From contig OOIN01000008.1 of the NCBI GenBank assembly GCA_900323505.1, positions 62,001 through 126,000 on the forward strand: a stretch of 64,000 nt of DNA, read 5' to 3'. The stretch is from Ustilago trichophora. Taxonomy: Eukaryota; Basidiomycota; Ustilaginomycetes; Ustilaginales; Ustilaginaceae. Below, in pieces: positions 21,304 to 31,189 of the stretch. The translations under genes were made by a program, and so were the position numbers. Under the pieces are notes generated by a model, which was not told the DNA's origin, made no database searches, and saw nothing but the letters and a program-made list of their open reading frames with translations. Numbering within the stretch: position 1 is the first letter of the stretch; every line of letters starts with the position of its first letter.

Positions 21304-22695
21304 TCAGCGCTCGGCGTCTTTGTCTTCATCATCATCGAGTAACAGCTCGATCTTGCGCTTAGCCGCAGCGCGTGAAGTGATGACTACGACGTCTAGACCT
21401 TGCTGCTGCCCTTGTGGCGGCAGTTCTGGTGGCGGTGCCGTTGCCGCACTCGTCTCACTAATCCTACCGCCAGCCCCTGAACTTCTGGCATCTTCGACGC
21501 TTGAAGCCGAAATCGTGAAAACAGCATCGTCCGTCTGTCTCGCCTCTACAATTCCTCGCAAAAGCGCAATGTCGTGGGACATTTGCTCCAAGAAGCTTTT
21601 CACTTCCGTCCTGGTGACCGTACCATCTCTACGGCTGTCGGGCAGACCAGGGAGCGCTTCGCGCCATAGATCCCGCTCGAATTCCATTCGGCGCATTGCC
21701 TCAGCAAGCGTGTCCGAGCCTTCGGTCGAGAGGACGTAGAGATATCCCTCGACCGCGCTTGAGTGCGCGCAGACGATATGTTGCCACTCTGTCACAGCCG
21801 GGTTGGCAACGCGGATCGTATATACGCCGCCGATGTCGGCGGCGAGGGTCATCGAGACCCTACCTGCAGCAATGTAGATGGTTTGACCCGGACTGAGGTA
21901 GTTGATCAACGGCTCCTCCAATTCGCGCATCAGGTCGAGCGCTTCGTCCCACTCCAAGTGGCGGAGGTGCCAAGTTTGCATGATTGTGCGATTTTTTTCG
22001 GTCGCCGCCCAGCTCACAAATAGCTTCCAACCGTTGACCGTCGTGTGCAGCTCTCCGACACTGCAGAAAGAAATGTGCGGTGGCACAAACGTCGCCTCGC
22101 CGCAGATGCTGACCGATTTGTTTTCTGCAAAAACAGCTTGAGACGAGAGACCGCAGTCCGGAAACAAGTCGGGGGAGAGGAGACGAGGGACACATTCGAG
22201 TAAACCCCGCGGGTTCACGAGGCACTGAGTCTGTACAGCTACAATGGGCTTGTACAATGCATCAAATGTTGACGCAAACGACTCAAGCAGCCAGAGGTGT
22301 GTGATGCCGCTGTCCTGTATGAGCAAATTCGAGTCAAAGTAGTCCACCGTCTCAAGACTGCCTAGGAGCTCGCCCAGCATGTGGCGGAAAGTGGGAGGTG
22401 CTGAGAACAGCTTGATCAGCATCCCTTCCTCGTACGGCGCAGACAGCTTCATGCTCCAGCCAGACCCAGAGCTTCCACTAGCCGTTGCTCTGGTCCCGTC
22501 CGTATTTGCTGCCGCATCGGCAAAGTCCAATATCTGCAGGGCATAACGATAGATGCGAGTGAGGCTTTTCATGCGCTCCCATTCTTGACGCAGTTGCGTC
22601 AAATCCTGGCAAAGATGCTCCCTCTCGGACACCAATGCCTCTAGCTGAGAGCGTGAACGGCGTGTGGCCCGGGCCGTGCCACGTCTACTCGACAT
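21304..22695 (-). CDS. Divergent JmjC-like protein, probably catalytically inactive
   Basis: 463 aa from MSSRRGTARATRRSRSQ. An in-frame Met 28 codons upstream exists, but its leader is a microsatellite-derived Thr/Ile/Val run, so the basic MSSRRG start is preferred. Layout: basic, possibly nuclear N-terminus; coiled coil (about 20-55); cupin-like JmjC region (about 180-320); short C-terminal coiled coil; acidic end DDDEDKDAER after AAAKRKIELL. The JmjC alignment is visible as PHISF near 205, NGWKLFVSW near 225 and GQTIYIAAGRVSM near 277. Metal ligands are lost: the His-x-Asp is His-x-Ser and the distal His is Ser. It is related end to end to the decayed copy at 14569-15684. Function unknown; a non-enzymatic chromatin or scaffolding role is only a guess. 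Confidence 0.6.
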   Translation of the reverse strand: MSSRRGTARATRRSRSQLEALVSEREHLCQDLTQLRQEWERMKSLTRIYRYALQILDFADAAANTDGTRATASGSSGSGWSMKLSAPYEEGMLIKLFSAPPTFRHMLGELLGSLETVDYFDSNLLIQDSGITHLWLLESFASTFDALYKPIVAVQTQCLVNPRGLLECVPRLLSPDLFPDCGLSSQAVFAENKSVSICGEATFVPPHISFCSVGELHTTVNGWKLFVSWAATEKNRTIMQTWHLRHLEWDEALDLMRELEEPLINYLSPGQTIYIAAGRVSMTLAADIGGVYTIRVANPAVTEWQHIVCAHSSAVEGYLYVLSTEGSDTLAEAMRRMEFERDLWREALPGLPDSRRDGTVTRTEVKSFLEQMSHDIALLRGIVEARQTDDAVFTISASSVEDARSSGAGGRISETSAATAPPPELPPQGQQQGLDVVVITSRAAAKRKIELLLDDDEDKDAER

Positions 22696-22946
22696 TTTGA
22701 TGAAGATGACGATGACGATGGTGATGGTGATGGTGATGTCCACGGCGGTGAGAGTGAGAGTGGAAAGTGGGGTAACCAAAAATCTTTACGCACACGATGT
22801 AGGGCGACGCGAAGCATGGCTATTCTCTAAATCAAGGTTTGTAATCGGCAGATGAAGAAATGTGCGCATGGTTGAAAGTGGTCTGATGATACTGATACAA
22901 AGAAATGTCACGGACCAAGAATTTTGAATGCATGAAGATGGCACGC
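22696..22946. other. Short intergenic stretch upstream of the JmjC-like gene
   Basis: It carries a GATGATGGTGATGGT-type microsatellite at about 22698-22740 next to the JmjC-like start, then the 3' flank of the eIF2-alpha gene. No gene. Confidence 0.5.
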
Positions 22947-23843
22947 TTACTCATCGCCTTCCGAGTCTTCGTCACCCTCGACTTCGGCGTTCTCCTTCTC
23001 GACACGGGCCATAAGCTGCTCGAGCTCCTGGTCTTCGACCTCGGAAACGGTCTTGGGCTTCATTTTGATGTTGACATCGCCGCCGTTGGCGCGGATGCTC
23101 TCGGTGATCTTCTCTAGTGCCTGCTCCATCAATGCGATACCTCCGACCTTGTCGGTCGAGTTGGTGATGAGAACGTAGAGTGGTGGTGCGACGAGCTTGA
23201 TCTTGATGGGGATCTGCTCGGTGGAGACGGCCTCGCCTGCACGGAGTGCCTTCTTGACGGCGTCGATGCCTTCGTAGCCGAAGCATGTAACCTCGACATC
23301 GGCACGAATCTTGACGGGCTGCGGTGTCATTCTGCGAGCAATGTTGGCGTGGAGCTCCTTGCGAACCTCGTCGTCCATCTGGATACCCTCAAAGGTCTTG
23401 TCCATGTCGAGAATGGCGAGTTTGAAAGCGTCAAAAGCGTGGCCATACTTGTCGTGCAATGGGAAGACGATGGACTCGTAAAGGTCCTCGACTTGGCGGT
23501 TGAGCTTGCCGGCCACGTGAGCCATGATGCTGTGAACGGCCTTGGACTTGGTGAACTGGTCCTCGCACTTGATGACGTCCTCGGGCGAGACACGACGCTT
23601 GGACAAGTCGATGTAGCCCTTCTCCTTGTCTACACGCAAAACGACGACAACTTCGTTCCTGCCGACACGGATGAGCTTTTGAATGGATCGGATACGACGT
23701 CTGGAAAGTTCGGAGAGCAAGATCATTCCTTCGGCACCGTCGTATTCGAGCAACTTGACGTATGCGCCCATCTCGGCAATCTGCTGCACCTGGCACATGA
23801 CCACCTCGTCAACGTCTGGGAGCTCCTTCTTGTAGAAACGCAT
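22947..23843 (-). CDS. SUI2: Translation initiation factor eIF2 subunit alpha
   Basis: Intronless, 298 aa (family 290-315). It is the regulatory subunit of eIF2, which brings initiator tRNA to the 40S ribosome. The S1/OB fold begins RFYKKELPDVDEVVM and includes the stress-kinase site LLSELSRRRIRS. The phosphorylated Ser (Ser51 in the human protein) is Ser47 here because the N-terminus starts directly at MRFY, four residues shorter than human or yeast. KGYIDLSKRRVSPED is conserved. The C-terminus is acidic (EGDEDSEGDE). A tiny upstream coding exon that would restore the usual extra residues was not found. It is divergent from the F-box/ankyrin gene, with TCACGTGA in the shared promoter. Confidence 0.94.
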   Translation of the reverse strand: MRFYKKELPDVDEVVMCQVQQIAEMGAYVKLLEYDGAEGMILLSELSRRRIRSIQKLIRVGRNEVVVVLRVDKEKGYIDLSKRRVSPEDVIKCEDQFTKSKAVHSIMAHVAGKLNRQVEDLYESIVFPLHDKYGHAFDAFKLAILDMDKTFEGIQMDDEVRKELHANIARRMTPQPVKIRADVEVTCFGYEGIDAVKKALRAGEAVSTEQIPIKIKLVAPPLYVLITNSTDKVGGIALMEQALEKITESIRANGGDVNIKMKPKTVSEVEDQELEQLMARVEKENAEVEGDEDSEGDE

Positions 23844-24478
23844 TTTGGCTGATGTATAGGGTCGGGAACGTAGAAAGATGTGTGATGCTGTTTGTTGGAG
23901 TCGGAACGCAAATGCAAGTGCAGGTTGGCCTGAGTCGTTTCAGTGGTCGATGATCAGATGTGAATGTGCTGAACGTCCTGTTGATGGTAGCGTGCGTTCT
24001 GTACGACCTGATAGTGGTAGGATTGATGATACCGTGGTCGAGATTCGGACGAGCAGGTAAAGATAGGTAGAAGCGTAACGTAAAGGGACGGTCAGGAATG
24101 AGAAACCTCGAAATCCGATGCAGCAGTCAGTCTCTGGTTTTTTGCACGCGAGAAGAACAGGCAGAGAAGTGCAGCACACGGCGCTATTCCTCTTTCTGCG
24201 GTGACTGGGAGCCCAACTGAGCCAGACAGCTTCACGTGATGCTTCCGCAAATTTCTTCCTATCGGCCGTTGGCATTTGACACAGATGTTAGACTTGGTAC
24301 ATCTAGCAAATGTGGAGGTTGCGAATAAATCTAGCTGCAGACCCAAGCGAAACTTTCTTTTTTTTTGGTGCAAAAGGGTCCAACGAGGAAGACCAACACC
24401 GCCGAGCAACAAGCTCCCACTGCATACCTTTGTCATATACTTTCAGCCTCAACTCGGTCTGCCGACATTCTCTACCGC
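23844..24478. promoter_or_regulatory. Divergent promoter region SUI2 / F-box-ankyrin gene with TCACGTGA
   Basis: A 635-bp region. TCACGTGA lies at 24232-24239, about 390 bp from the eIF2-alpha ATG and 240 bp from the other. The 38 in-frame codons before the chosen F-box-gene ATG (24365-24478) are open and could be translated or UTR. No other elements recognised. Confidence 0.45.
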
Positions 24479-26611
24479 ATGAGTGCAGACCGAGGGGCCA
24501 GTACTGAGGCCGATAGTCAACGAGAGCTTCAAGTACCGCGCTTCTCATCTTATCGACCAGTCGCTTCTAGCTCGGCGAGTCGCAGTCAACACCATCACAC
24601 CGACCCGGGGAGCTCGAGTCGTGAGCATCGTCGCTCTCGCAAACGAAGGCGACATCAAGAGGCATCGGAAGATCCGACTCATGTGAATTCATCCTCGGAC
24701 AGAAGCCGAAGCTCTCGGAGAAACCGAAAAGACGATCGAGATCACACAAGCTCGCGCAATCGTCACAGCCACACCCAAAGCTCGCACCGGTCACATCGAC
24801 GTCGTTCCCGTTCTCCAACCTCGTCTCGGCATCTGCCGGCTCAGTCACATGCATCTCCCACATTCGATCGAGACCTCTTCTTCACAGACACAAGAGGTGA
24901 CAGAGACGCACTGCTGTATGGACAGGATCAGTCCAAGGTGCCAAAGGCTTATCGAGCATCTCGCTCCCTCTCTGCTGTCGGTAGCACTTCTCGCAACTCA
25001 GCTGCCACGAAGCCGGTGAATTCTCCAGCCGAGCCACCAGATGCTTCAACACTACCTTCTGGCATCATATCAGCAGCTTTAACGCCTGCTGAAGAGTTTA
25101 TCGACATCGACTTTTCCTCCCCCTCCTCCGATGCTTCAGGCCCACGCGATCTGAATCATGATCCATTCGATCCCACGCTCCCCTACGCCAAGCGCGATCC
25201 CCGATACGAACAAGTCGGTGGCGGTCCCATTTTCCAAGCGCCTATGCCCTCCACCCTGGAGCTTCTCAAACGCCAATCGAAGTCGAGGCCCTTGGGCATA
25301 CAGCACCTCCCTGTTGAACTCCTGCAACAAATCTTGGTATACTCTCGCTCCTCGAGCTTACCGCTCACATGCCGCTACTTTCGCCAAGCATGCCAATCCG
25401 CCAGCGTATCCGTCAAGGTCGACTACGTGCTTGGAAGATGGGTCGACCATCTGATCTCGTATATTACAGCCAAGTCATGCCGTGAAAAGCACCGATCGTG
25501 CAGGATGTTCGCCTTCCGCCTCGCCGTTCTTCAGCGGGATCATGACCCCGTGTGGCACGACTTTGTTCAAGCTTTGTCGGAAGCGACACTGCCTTGTACA
25601 CTTAGTGCAATTCGTACTGCTAGTCTGGATGTCATCACCTTTGTCTCTGAGCTGCGCATCTGCGACTCAGACGTTCTCGGTCGTGTCGTTAGCGCTGCAA
25701 AGGCCGCGCGGCTGCCGGCTCACTTTATCCCCGAAACAGATTCATCCCAGACTCCAAGTCACCTCCCGCTACTGCCAAAAAGACTGTTCCGCCGCATCGA
25801 ACTATTCGACTATGCAGAGGTTCGACGAGAGCAACCATTGGACGTGCGGCGAGATCAGAGTAGGCCGAAGAAGAGGAGGAGACGACGCAATGGCGCCGAT
25901 AAGATCCACGATTCCGAAACGCTGCTCACCGACACTAATGGCAGTATTACTGTCAAGGGATCCCTTGACTCGAACACGGTCCATTCGCCGGATGACGTCT
26001 ACTCGGCTTGGCTTTCGCAGCTACTTCTCAGTCTGGCGTCAGCACCGCCAAGGATCACGGGACAGATAGACGTCAGACCTCAAGACAGCATTCTTGCGGC
26101 CAACGGAAGCAAGCAACTGAGTCGTCACCACGACGACGCCGAAGCGATCAAGGCAAAAGTTGGGCCAGTACCGAGCTTCGACGACCTGCAGATGATCCTG
26201 GTTCTACTCTACCAGTATCGGGCAGGGGCATCCTCCCATCAGGGGTATCCGCTGGCAATGGCAGTACATCGTCAAGCCTACTCCCTGGTACATCTTCTTC
26301 TCTTATTCGGTGCAGACCCTAACTGCAAGGACGGTCTGGCGGGTCAGATTGCAATCCGCAACGGGGCGCTCGATATTTTGCATCTCCTCGTTACTGGGCC
26401 TTGTCTCGACGCAGATGCACTCACGTGCCTTCCTTTTGATGCCGGTCCCTGGCCTCCTCACCTGGGGGCTCCCACCTTCAATCTGGACCAGACCCATCTG
26501 CGCCTCGCCATTCAATGCCGTCAATGGGAGTTGGTCGATTACATTTGGCACAAGCGACAAGTTTCCCCCGACATCGCCTGTCTTCGCCTGATTGAGAAAC
26601 TCAGACAGTAA
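24479..26611 (+). CDS. SR-rich protein with F-box-like and ankyrin-like segments
   Basis: 710 aa from MSADRGAST; an in-frame Met at 24365 would add 38 residues of low-complexity sequence. The N-terminus (about 35-120) is rich in Ser, Arg and His (RRSRSPTSSR), like nuclear speckle proteins. A short motif RDLFFTDTRGDRDALLYG near 131 looks conserved but I cannot name it. Residues about 275-315 (LPVELLQQILVYSRSSSLPL, then CRYFRQAC) resemble an F-box, the Skp1-binding module of SCF ubiquitin ligases. Near 585-695 there are at least two degenerate ankyrin units, including LLLLFGADPNCKDG and AIRNGALDILHLLV. This suggests a nuclear substrate receptor, but both domains are divergent and the function is inferred. 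Confidence 0.6.
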   Translation: MSADRGASTEADSQRELQVPRFSSYRPVASSSASRSQHHHTDPGSSSREHRRSRKRRRHQEASEDPTHVNSSSDRSRSSRRNRKDDRDHTSSRNRHSHTQSSHRSHRRRSRSPTSSRHLPAQSHASPTFDRDLFFTDTRGDRDALLYGQDQSKVPKAYRASRSLSAVGSTSRNSAATKPVNSPAEPPDASTLPSGIISAALTPAEEFIDIDFSSPSSDASGPRDLNHDPFDPTLPYAKRDPRYEQVGGGPIFQAPMPSTLELLKRQSKSRPLGIQHLPVELLQQILVYSRSSSLPLTCRYFRQACQSASVSVKVDYVLGRWVDHLISYITAKSCREKHRSCRMFAFRLAVLQRDHDPVWHDFVQALSEATLPCTLSAIRTASLDVITFVSELRICDSDVLGRVVSAAKAARLPAHFIPETDSSQTPSHLPLLPKRLFRRIELFDYAEVRREQPLDVRRDQSRPKKRRRRRNGADKIHDSETLLTDTNGSITVKGSLDSNTVHSPDDVYSAWLSQLLLSLASAPPRITGQIDVRPQDSILAANGSKQLSRHHDDAEAIKAKVGPVPSFDDLQMILVLLYQYRAGASSHQGYPLAMAVHRQAYSLVHLLLLFGADPNCKDGLAGQIAIRNGALDILHLLVTGPCLDADALTCLPFDAGPWPPHLGAPTFNLDQTHLRLAIQCRQWELVDYIWHKRQVSPDIACLRLIEKLRQ

Positions 26612-26848
26612 AGGCAACCGTCGGAAACCTCAGGTCGGATTTCAATACCAGAGCTCAACTTTTTTTCGTCCCGGTTTCTGGCTGTGTGCGGCACAGCATT
26701 ATGCGGGCCATACCGAATGCACCCGACTGCCTCTGAGCGATGCATTCGACTTCGCTGTCTCAAATCTCGCCTCACGTCACAAACACTGTTTATTTACTAT
26801 GATCGCAGATATCATTTGTCCATTATCTCTCTGACTGATAAAAGGTGC

Positions 26849-29800
26849 TTAAGCAGAAGTGCCAGCTAGATCCAACCCGAGCTCGGCAGTCAGATCGGCA
26901 ACATGTCGTTCGCGTTTCTCCAAAATGTTGGCGTATCTGATCGACGCCTTGAGCTCGTTACAAGCCAAATGGATCAGCTTGTCGACGCTGAACAGCCTCG
27001 ATGTCAGCGAGTGAGCCAGACCGTAGAACGAAGAAGCCGAAGTGGTGGCCAACAGCTCTGCCTCGTACAGCTTGAGAATCGCCATCGCTACACGGAAGAG
27101 GATGACCATGCCTTCGACAAACATCACGTCCCACACTCGGAAGAGCGTCTCGACCGGTAGACAGTCGGTGTAGAGCGAGAGGAACCAGGCGAATGTGATG
27201 GCTGGTAGGTCGACGCCCAGCTCCGAGATGTGGGCGTGTAGACGCGGCATGTGCTCGCTGACCAGCTCGATCAGCACGCGCTGGTCTGCTTGCGAGACCA
27301 GGAGATGGGAAGTATAGTATTCGCTTGGGAGGATTTTTTCGATCAGACAGACGAGCACCCAGAACGCCTCTTCTTCTGTGGCGTGCGTCAGCAACAGCGT
27401 GGCGGCGAGGTTGTTCATCCCCTGGCAGTAGCCCGTGCTAGGGTTGTACCAGCTGAACGCAACCAGGAGACGACGCAGCTTAGGAACGCCTTGACCGTCA
27501 CCGCCAAAGTAGATGTTGGTTGGCATGGTGCGGTGCACGTCAAGATCGATCTGGGTTAGACACTCGTTGGTCTCACCTTGATGATCGGAAAGCAGCTCTT
27601 GGTAGCGACCTGGTTCAGCGATGTCGTTGGCGCCACTGCACTCGGCCCAGATTCTGGCTCGGTAGCAGAGAGGAATTCCCGTCTGGCAGAGGGTGAGGAA
27701 CTCGCGCCAGTCCTCCTTTCCGCTCTTGGAGTCGCCCATGCGGTTGACGCCAACCATACCCGAGGACCAGTCTTCCTCAGGCGCCTTTTCAGCCGATCCG
27801 AGTGCCTTTGCCCCATCGGCCGGTGCGCCGCCGAACAAGGTTCCGGCAAGAAGTGCTTTGGTCTTGGATGCCGATGTCGACATTGAAGGCTTTACCGCGC
27901 TGCTGTGAGCTTGCGAGCCAGCGCTGCTGCCGGTACCGTTGCTGGCACCATTTGGCTCGCTCGACGCGGCTTGCAACCGTGCTCGTCTGCGGTCCAGGAA
28001 GGCATCCCATCGTTGCTTCTGTTCGACTTGCTGGGTATCGTGCATGTCTTTGAGCTGCGTCAAGAGCCGTCGCACTGTGTTTGAGATTGAGGGCAGACCA
28101 AGATGTGTGGCGCCTCCTCCCTTGACTGGGCTGCTGGATCGCGAAGATGCGTTCGAACGAGTACCGCGTCGTTGCTTGGATGGACTGGCCCGAGAGGGAG
28201 GCGCCAATGGCTTGGAGACAGCGCTGACCGGAAGCACCTCTGCCTGGACTGGCTTGCTGTCGGGTACGGTCAATAGATTGCTGCGACGCTTCGCACGCTT
28301 GGCTTTTGTGCTGGCGCTATCAGCAGCTGCGCCATCGTCCGAGGTGGAACCTTCGATCGCCGAAGTTGCACCTGTAGAAGGTGCTGGCGAGGTGGACCGA
28401 GAGCCTGCAAGGAGTTGGACATCGTTATGATCGATCTGCGGAGCAACTGCCGCGGGAGTGCGAGAAAGATCCAGCTCGTCATCCTCCGAGTCGGCCGTGT
28501 CGAGATCAGGATCGTTCTTATCGTCCTCACTCTGACTGTCAGTGCCGCCACGTGCACGAATGCCGACTTTGATGCCTGTCAGCGTGGCTGGCGCCGGTGC
28601 TGATGCTTTCCTTGCTTGACGAAGCAGCCGGATATCGGCATCGGTGGGATTGTAGACGAAGCCGTAGCGGTCGGTGAGTACCTGGAATTCCTCTTCGATA
28701 CTGCTGTCGGTGTCCGAGTCGTCCGCCGGACGGATGACGATGGACGAGTCCGCGGCCGTTGAGCCAGCTTGCACTGTAGTCGAGGACGCCGGCGCGGTTT
28801 CAGCCATCTTGGTAAACCCTGGCACCGGCGCTTTGCCTCCGTAGACTTCAAACTCATCACCCGAGCTCTCTTCTTCGTCCAAGGTGCTGAGTCGAGCCGC
28901 TCGTTTCTTCTGGGCGGAGACAGGCGTGTCTGCGGAGGCATCCGCCGTGTCGGCGACATTGCTGTTGATCGCATCCTTGCTGAGGGCGGACGCGTCACTC
29001 TTCTTCGCAGGGTCTTCCAGTTCGTTGCTACTGCTGGAGGATATGCCAAGACCAGCCATGCCCTGACCACTTCTGCGGCCCTTCTTCTTGCGACGTATGA
29101 GGGTGGGAGGTGCCGCGTCGTTGGGCAAGATGGGCTCGAGCTCTACTGCTGCACTGGGAGGGCGAGGCGATGGAGCCCCCAGGCCTGTAGTGCTGTCAGA
29201 TGCCGAGAGCGAACTTGCTGGGTCGGCGCTGCGACGGTCAAACTGATAAGTGTCTGGCAGACGGGTCACGTTGGGCTGAGGTGCTGCGGGAGATGCTTCT
29301 GGAGCTGGCGAGGAACGTGTGTAACGCCCAAACGCCCTGGCAAAAGTCGAGGCGGAGGCTGCTTTCGAGGACTTGGAGGCGCTGACGGAGCGCTTGCCTG
29401 TTGCATTGGCAGCAGCAGCGGACTCGGCCATCTCGCGTCGACCGGGGCTGGTGGCTTTAACCATGCTCTGTGCGGTGCTTGGAGCAGCTTTGCGTGAGGC
29501 ACCGCCGCCAGCCCAAGGGAGCAAGCCACTGGCCCAGTCTCCTAGGCCGCCAGCGACCGAGGTGCTCGAAGAAGTAGATCTGGCACGAGGCGATGCGACT
29601 TGCGGTGACTTTGACTTGTGAAGTGACTGAGGAGATGCGGGAGGTTGTGGAGATGACTTGAGCGCGGCGGGACGATAGCGAGAAGATGGGCTTGTGCTGA
29701 GACTATCCGCATAGGAAGCGGCTGATGACTTGAGGCTACGATCGTCCATGTCCCTCTCGGTTGTGGAAGCAATCGAGATGGAAAGAGGATTGCCTCGCTG

Positions 29801-31189
29801 ACGGCGTGAGTTGGCTGCGTCTGTTGATGCAGCAGTCTTGTGGGAACGCAACGATGGGCTACGCTCGGGTTGTGTTTGTTCGGCAGCGCTGTGGATGCTG
29901 GATGGTTTCAAGGAGGGCGAACGGGCGACGATGGAAGTGTTTGCAACGCCATCGAGGTCGTCAAGCATGGCTTCTTGCAACGATTCTGGCAGAGCGCGAT
30001 CTGCACGATCGGAAGGTGGTTCAATGCCAGCTTTTTCCTGAGCGAGGCTCTGTTGTTGCTCAGCGATGCGTTTTCGCTTGAGCACCTCTGCGTCGAGAAC
30101 AGGGGCTCTCAGTAGACTGCGATTGATCTGACCTTGCTTGATGCCATTCTCGAGACAGAGTGTAGTGAGGGCAGCCTCTCGCGACTCGGTCCTCTGCTGC
30201 ATGTGCTCAATTGCCTCTGCATGGAGAGAACGCTCCTGCTCTGTGGTTGAGCGGAGCTTGTCGAGCTCGATGTGCGCTTCGGCGAGTGCTCGTGACAGGG
30301 CTTTTGTGAGCTGCAAGGCGTACGACTGCGGCTTTGCATCTCGTCGTGCAGTCGTGGTAGAGGACTTGACAGGTGTAGACTCGCTCGGTTGCTTTGTGGC
30401 AAGCGGACGATGAGGGAGTGGCCCAGTGAGAGCCGACTCGAGATCGCCATCGCCGAGTCGATGGAGTTGCTGCAGCCAGTCCAAGGGGAACTCGACCTCT
30501 CTAGCCATATCCTGGACTCGGTTGGCATGAGTGCTCGTTGCGGTGGAAGAGCGCGAGCCACTTGGAGTGGGACTGCGCTTCCTGCGTGCTTCTGAAGGAG
30601 AAGGGGCGCCATCTCTGCGACTGGAACGAGAGCTAGGACGATCCAGATGCTGTTTGGGCATAGGTGTCTGATCCGGAGATGCAGCTGTGTGAGAGGCAGT
30701 TACAGCAAAAGGTGAAGATCTGGTTGCTCTGGGTGCTGGCAGTTCACGATGGAAGAGCTGTGGTGAAGCAGGCCCTCCAAAGAGCGAGTCGTCTGGGAGT
30801 GTTGGTTCGTCGGCATCATCGAATTGGAGATCATAGCTGCTGACACGGCTCGTGCGAGGAATGTACGAGGCCGACTGATTGGCATCTATGGCATCATCCA
30901 TATTTGACTTGGCTGAAGCGGCGCCTCGTGAGTAAAAGACATCCTCGTCGACAGCAGTAGGACGAAGGGCGGATGAGGAAGCACCATCATGGTAAGAAGA
31001 GTTGCGGCTGACTGAGCGTCGTTGGAGTGCCGAATGAGGATCAGCGCTGTAATCCACCTGAGTTGCTTTGCGCTGACCCCAAATGGGTCGATTCACAAGC
31101 GAAGATGGACCAGGTGACTTTGTCGGCGATTCTCCGGCAAACAGAGGATGAGCCTGTGCTAAGTTGTTTGCACGGGCAGGCGATGCCAT
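26849..31189 (-). CDS. TBC-domain Rab GTPase-activating protein, long disordered N-terminus
   Basis: Intronless, 1,446 aa. The TBC domain occupies about residues 1150-1385: RARIWAECSG, then IDLDVHRTMPTN with the catalytic Arg near 1215, and TGYCQGMNN with the catalytic Gln near 1255. The dual Arg/Gln fingers that accelerate GTP hydrolysis by Rab proteins are therefore intact. Before it lie about 1,100 residues rich in Ser, Ala and Pro with acidic patches and a short coiled coil (about 285-385); no other domain is evident. The order of motifs resembles fungal Gyp-type GAPs acting on endosomal or secretory Rabs, but which Rab it serves cannot be told from sequence. It is divergent from YSH1. 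Confidence 0.85.
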   Translation of the reverse strand: MASPARANNLAQAHPLFAGESPTKSPGPSSLVNRPIWGQRKATQVDYSADPHSALQRRSVSRNSSYHDGASSSALRPTAVDEDVFYSRGAASAKSNMDDAIDANQSASYIPRTSRVSSYDLQFDDADEPTLPDDSLFGGPASPQLFHRELPAPRATRSSPFAVTASHTAASPDQTPMPKQHLDRPSSRSSRRDGAPSPSEARRKRSPTPSGSRSSTATSTHANRVQDMAREVEFPLDWLQQLHRLGDGDLESALTGPLPHRPLATKQPSESTPVKSSTTTARRDAKPQSYALQLTKALSRALAEAHIELDKLRSTTEQERSLHAEAIEHMQQRTESREAALTTLCLENGIKQGQINRSLLRAPVLDAEVLKRKRIAEQQQSLAQEKAGIEPPSDRADRALPESLQEAMLDDLDGVANTSIVARSPSLKPSSIHSAAEQTQPERSPSLRSHKTAASTDAANSRRQRGNPLSISIASTTERDMDDRSLKSSAASYADSLSTSPSSRYRPAALKSSPQPPASPQSLHKSKSPQVASPRARSTSSSTSVAGGLGDWASGLLPWAGGGASRKAAPSTAQSMVKATSPGRREMAESAAAANATGKRSVSASKSSKAASASTFARAFGRYTRSSPAPEASPAAPQPNVTRLPDTYQFDRRSADPASSLSASDSTTGLGAPSPRPPSAAVELEPILPNDAAPPTLIRRKKKGRRSGQGMAGLGISSSSSNELEDPAKKSDASALSKDAINSNVADTADASADTPVSAQKKRAARLSTLDEEESSGDEFEVYGGKAPVPGFTKMAETAPASSTTVQAGSTAADSSIVIRPADDSDTDSSIEEEFQVLTDRYGFVYNPTDADIRLLRQARKASAPAPATLTGIKVGIRARGGTDSQSEDDKNDPDLDTADSEDDELDLSRTPAAVAPQIDHNDVQLLAGSRSTSPAPSTGATSAIEGSTSDDGAAADSASTKAKRAKRRSNLLTVPDSKPVQAEVLPVSAVSKPLAPPSRASPSKQRRGTRSNASSRSSSPVKGGGATHLGLPSISNTVRRLLTQLKDMHDTQQVEQKQRWDAFLDRRRARLQAASSEPNGASNGTGSSAGSQAHSSAVKPSMSTSASKTKALLAGTLFGGAPADGAKALGSAEKAPEEDWSSGMVGVNRMGDSKSGKEDWREFLTLCQTGIPLCYRARIWAECSGANDIAEPGRYQELLSDHQGETNECLTQIDLDVHRTMPTNIYFGGDGQGVPKLRRLLVAFSWYNPSTGYCQGMNNLAATLLLTHATEEEAFWVLVCLIEKILPSEYYTSHLLVSQADQRVLIELVSEHMPRLHAHISELGVDLPAITFAWFLSLYTDCLPVETLFRVWDVMFVEGMVILFRVAMAILKLYEAELLATTSASSFYGLAHSLTSRLFSVDKLIHLACNELKASIRYANILEKRERHVADLTAELGLDLAGTSA

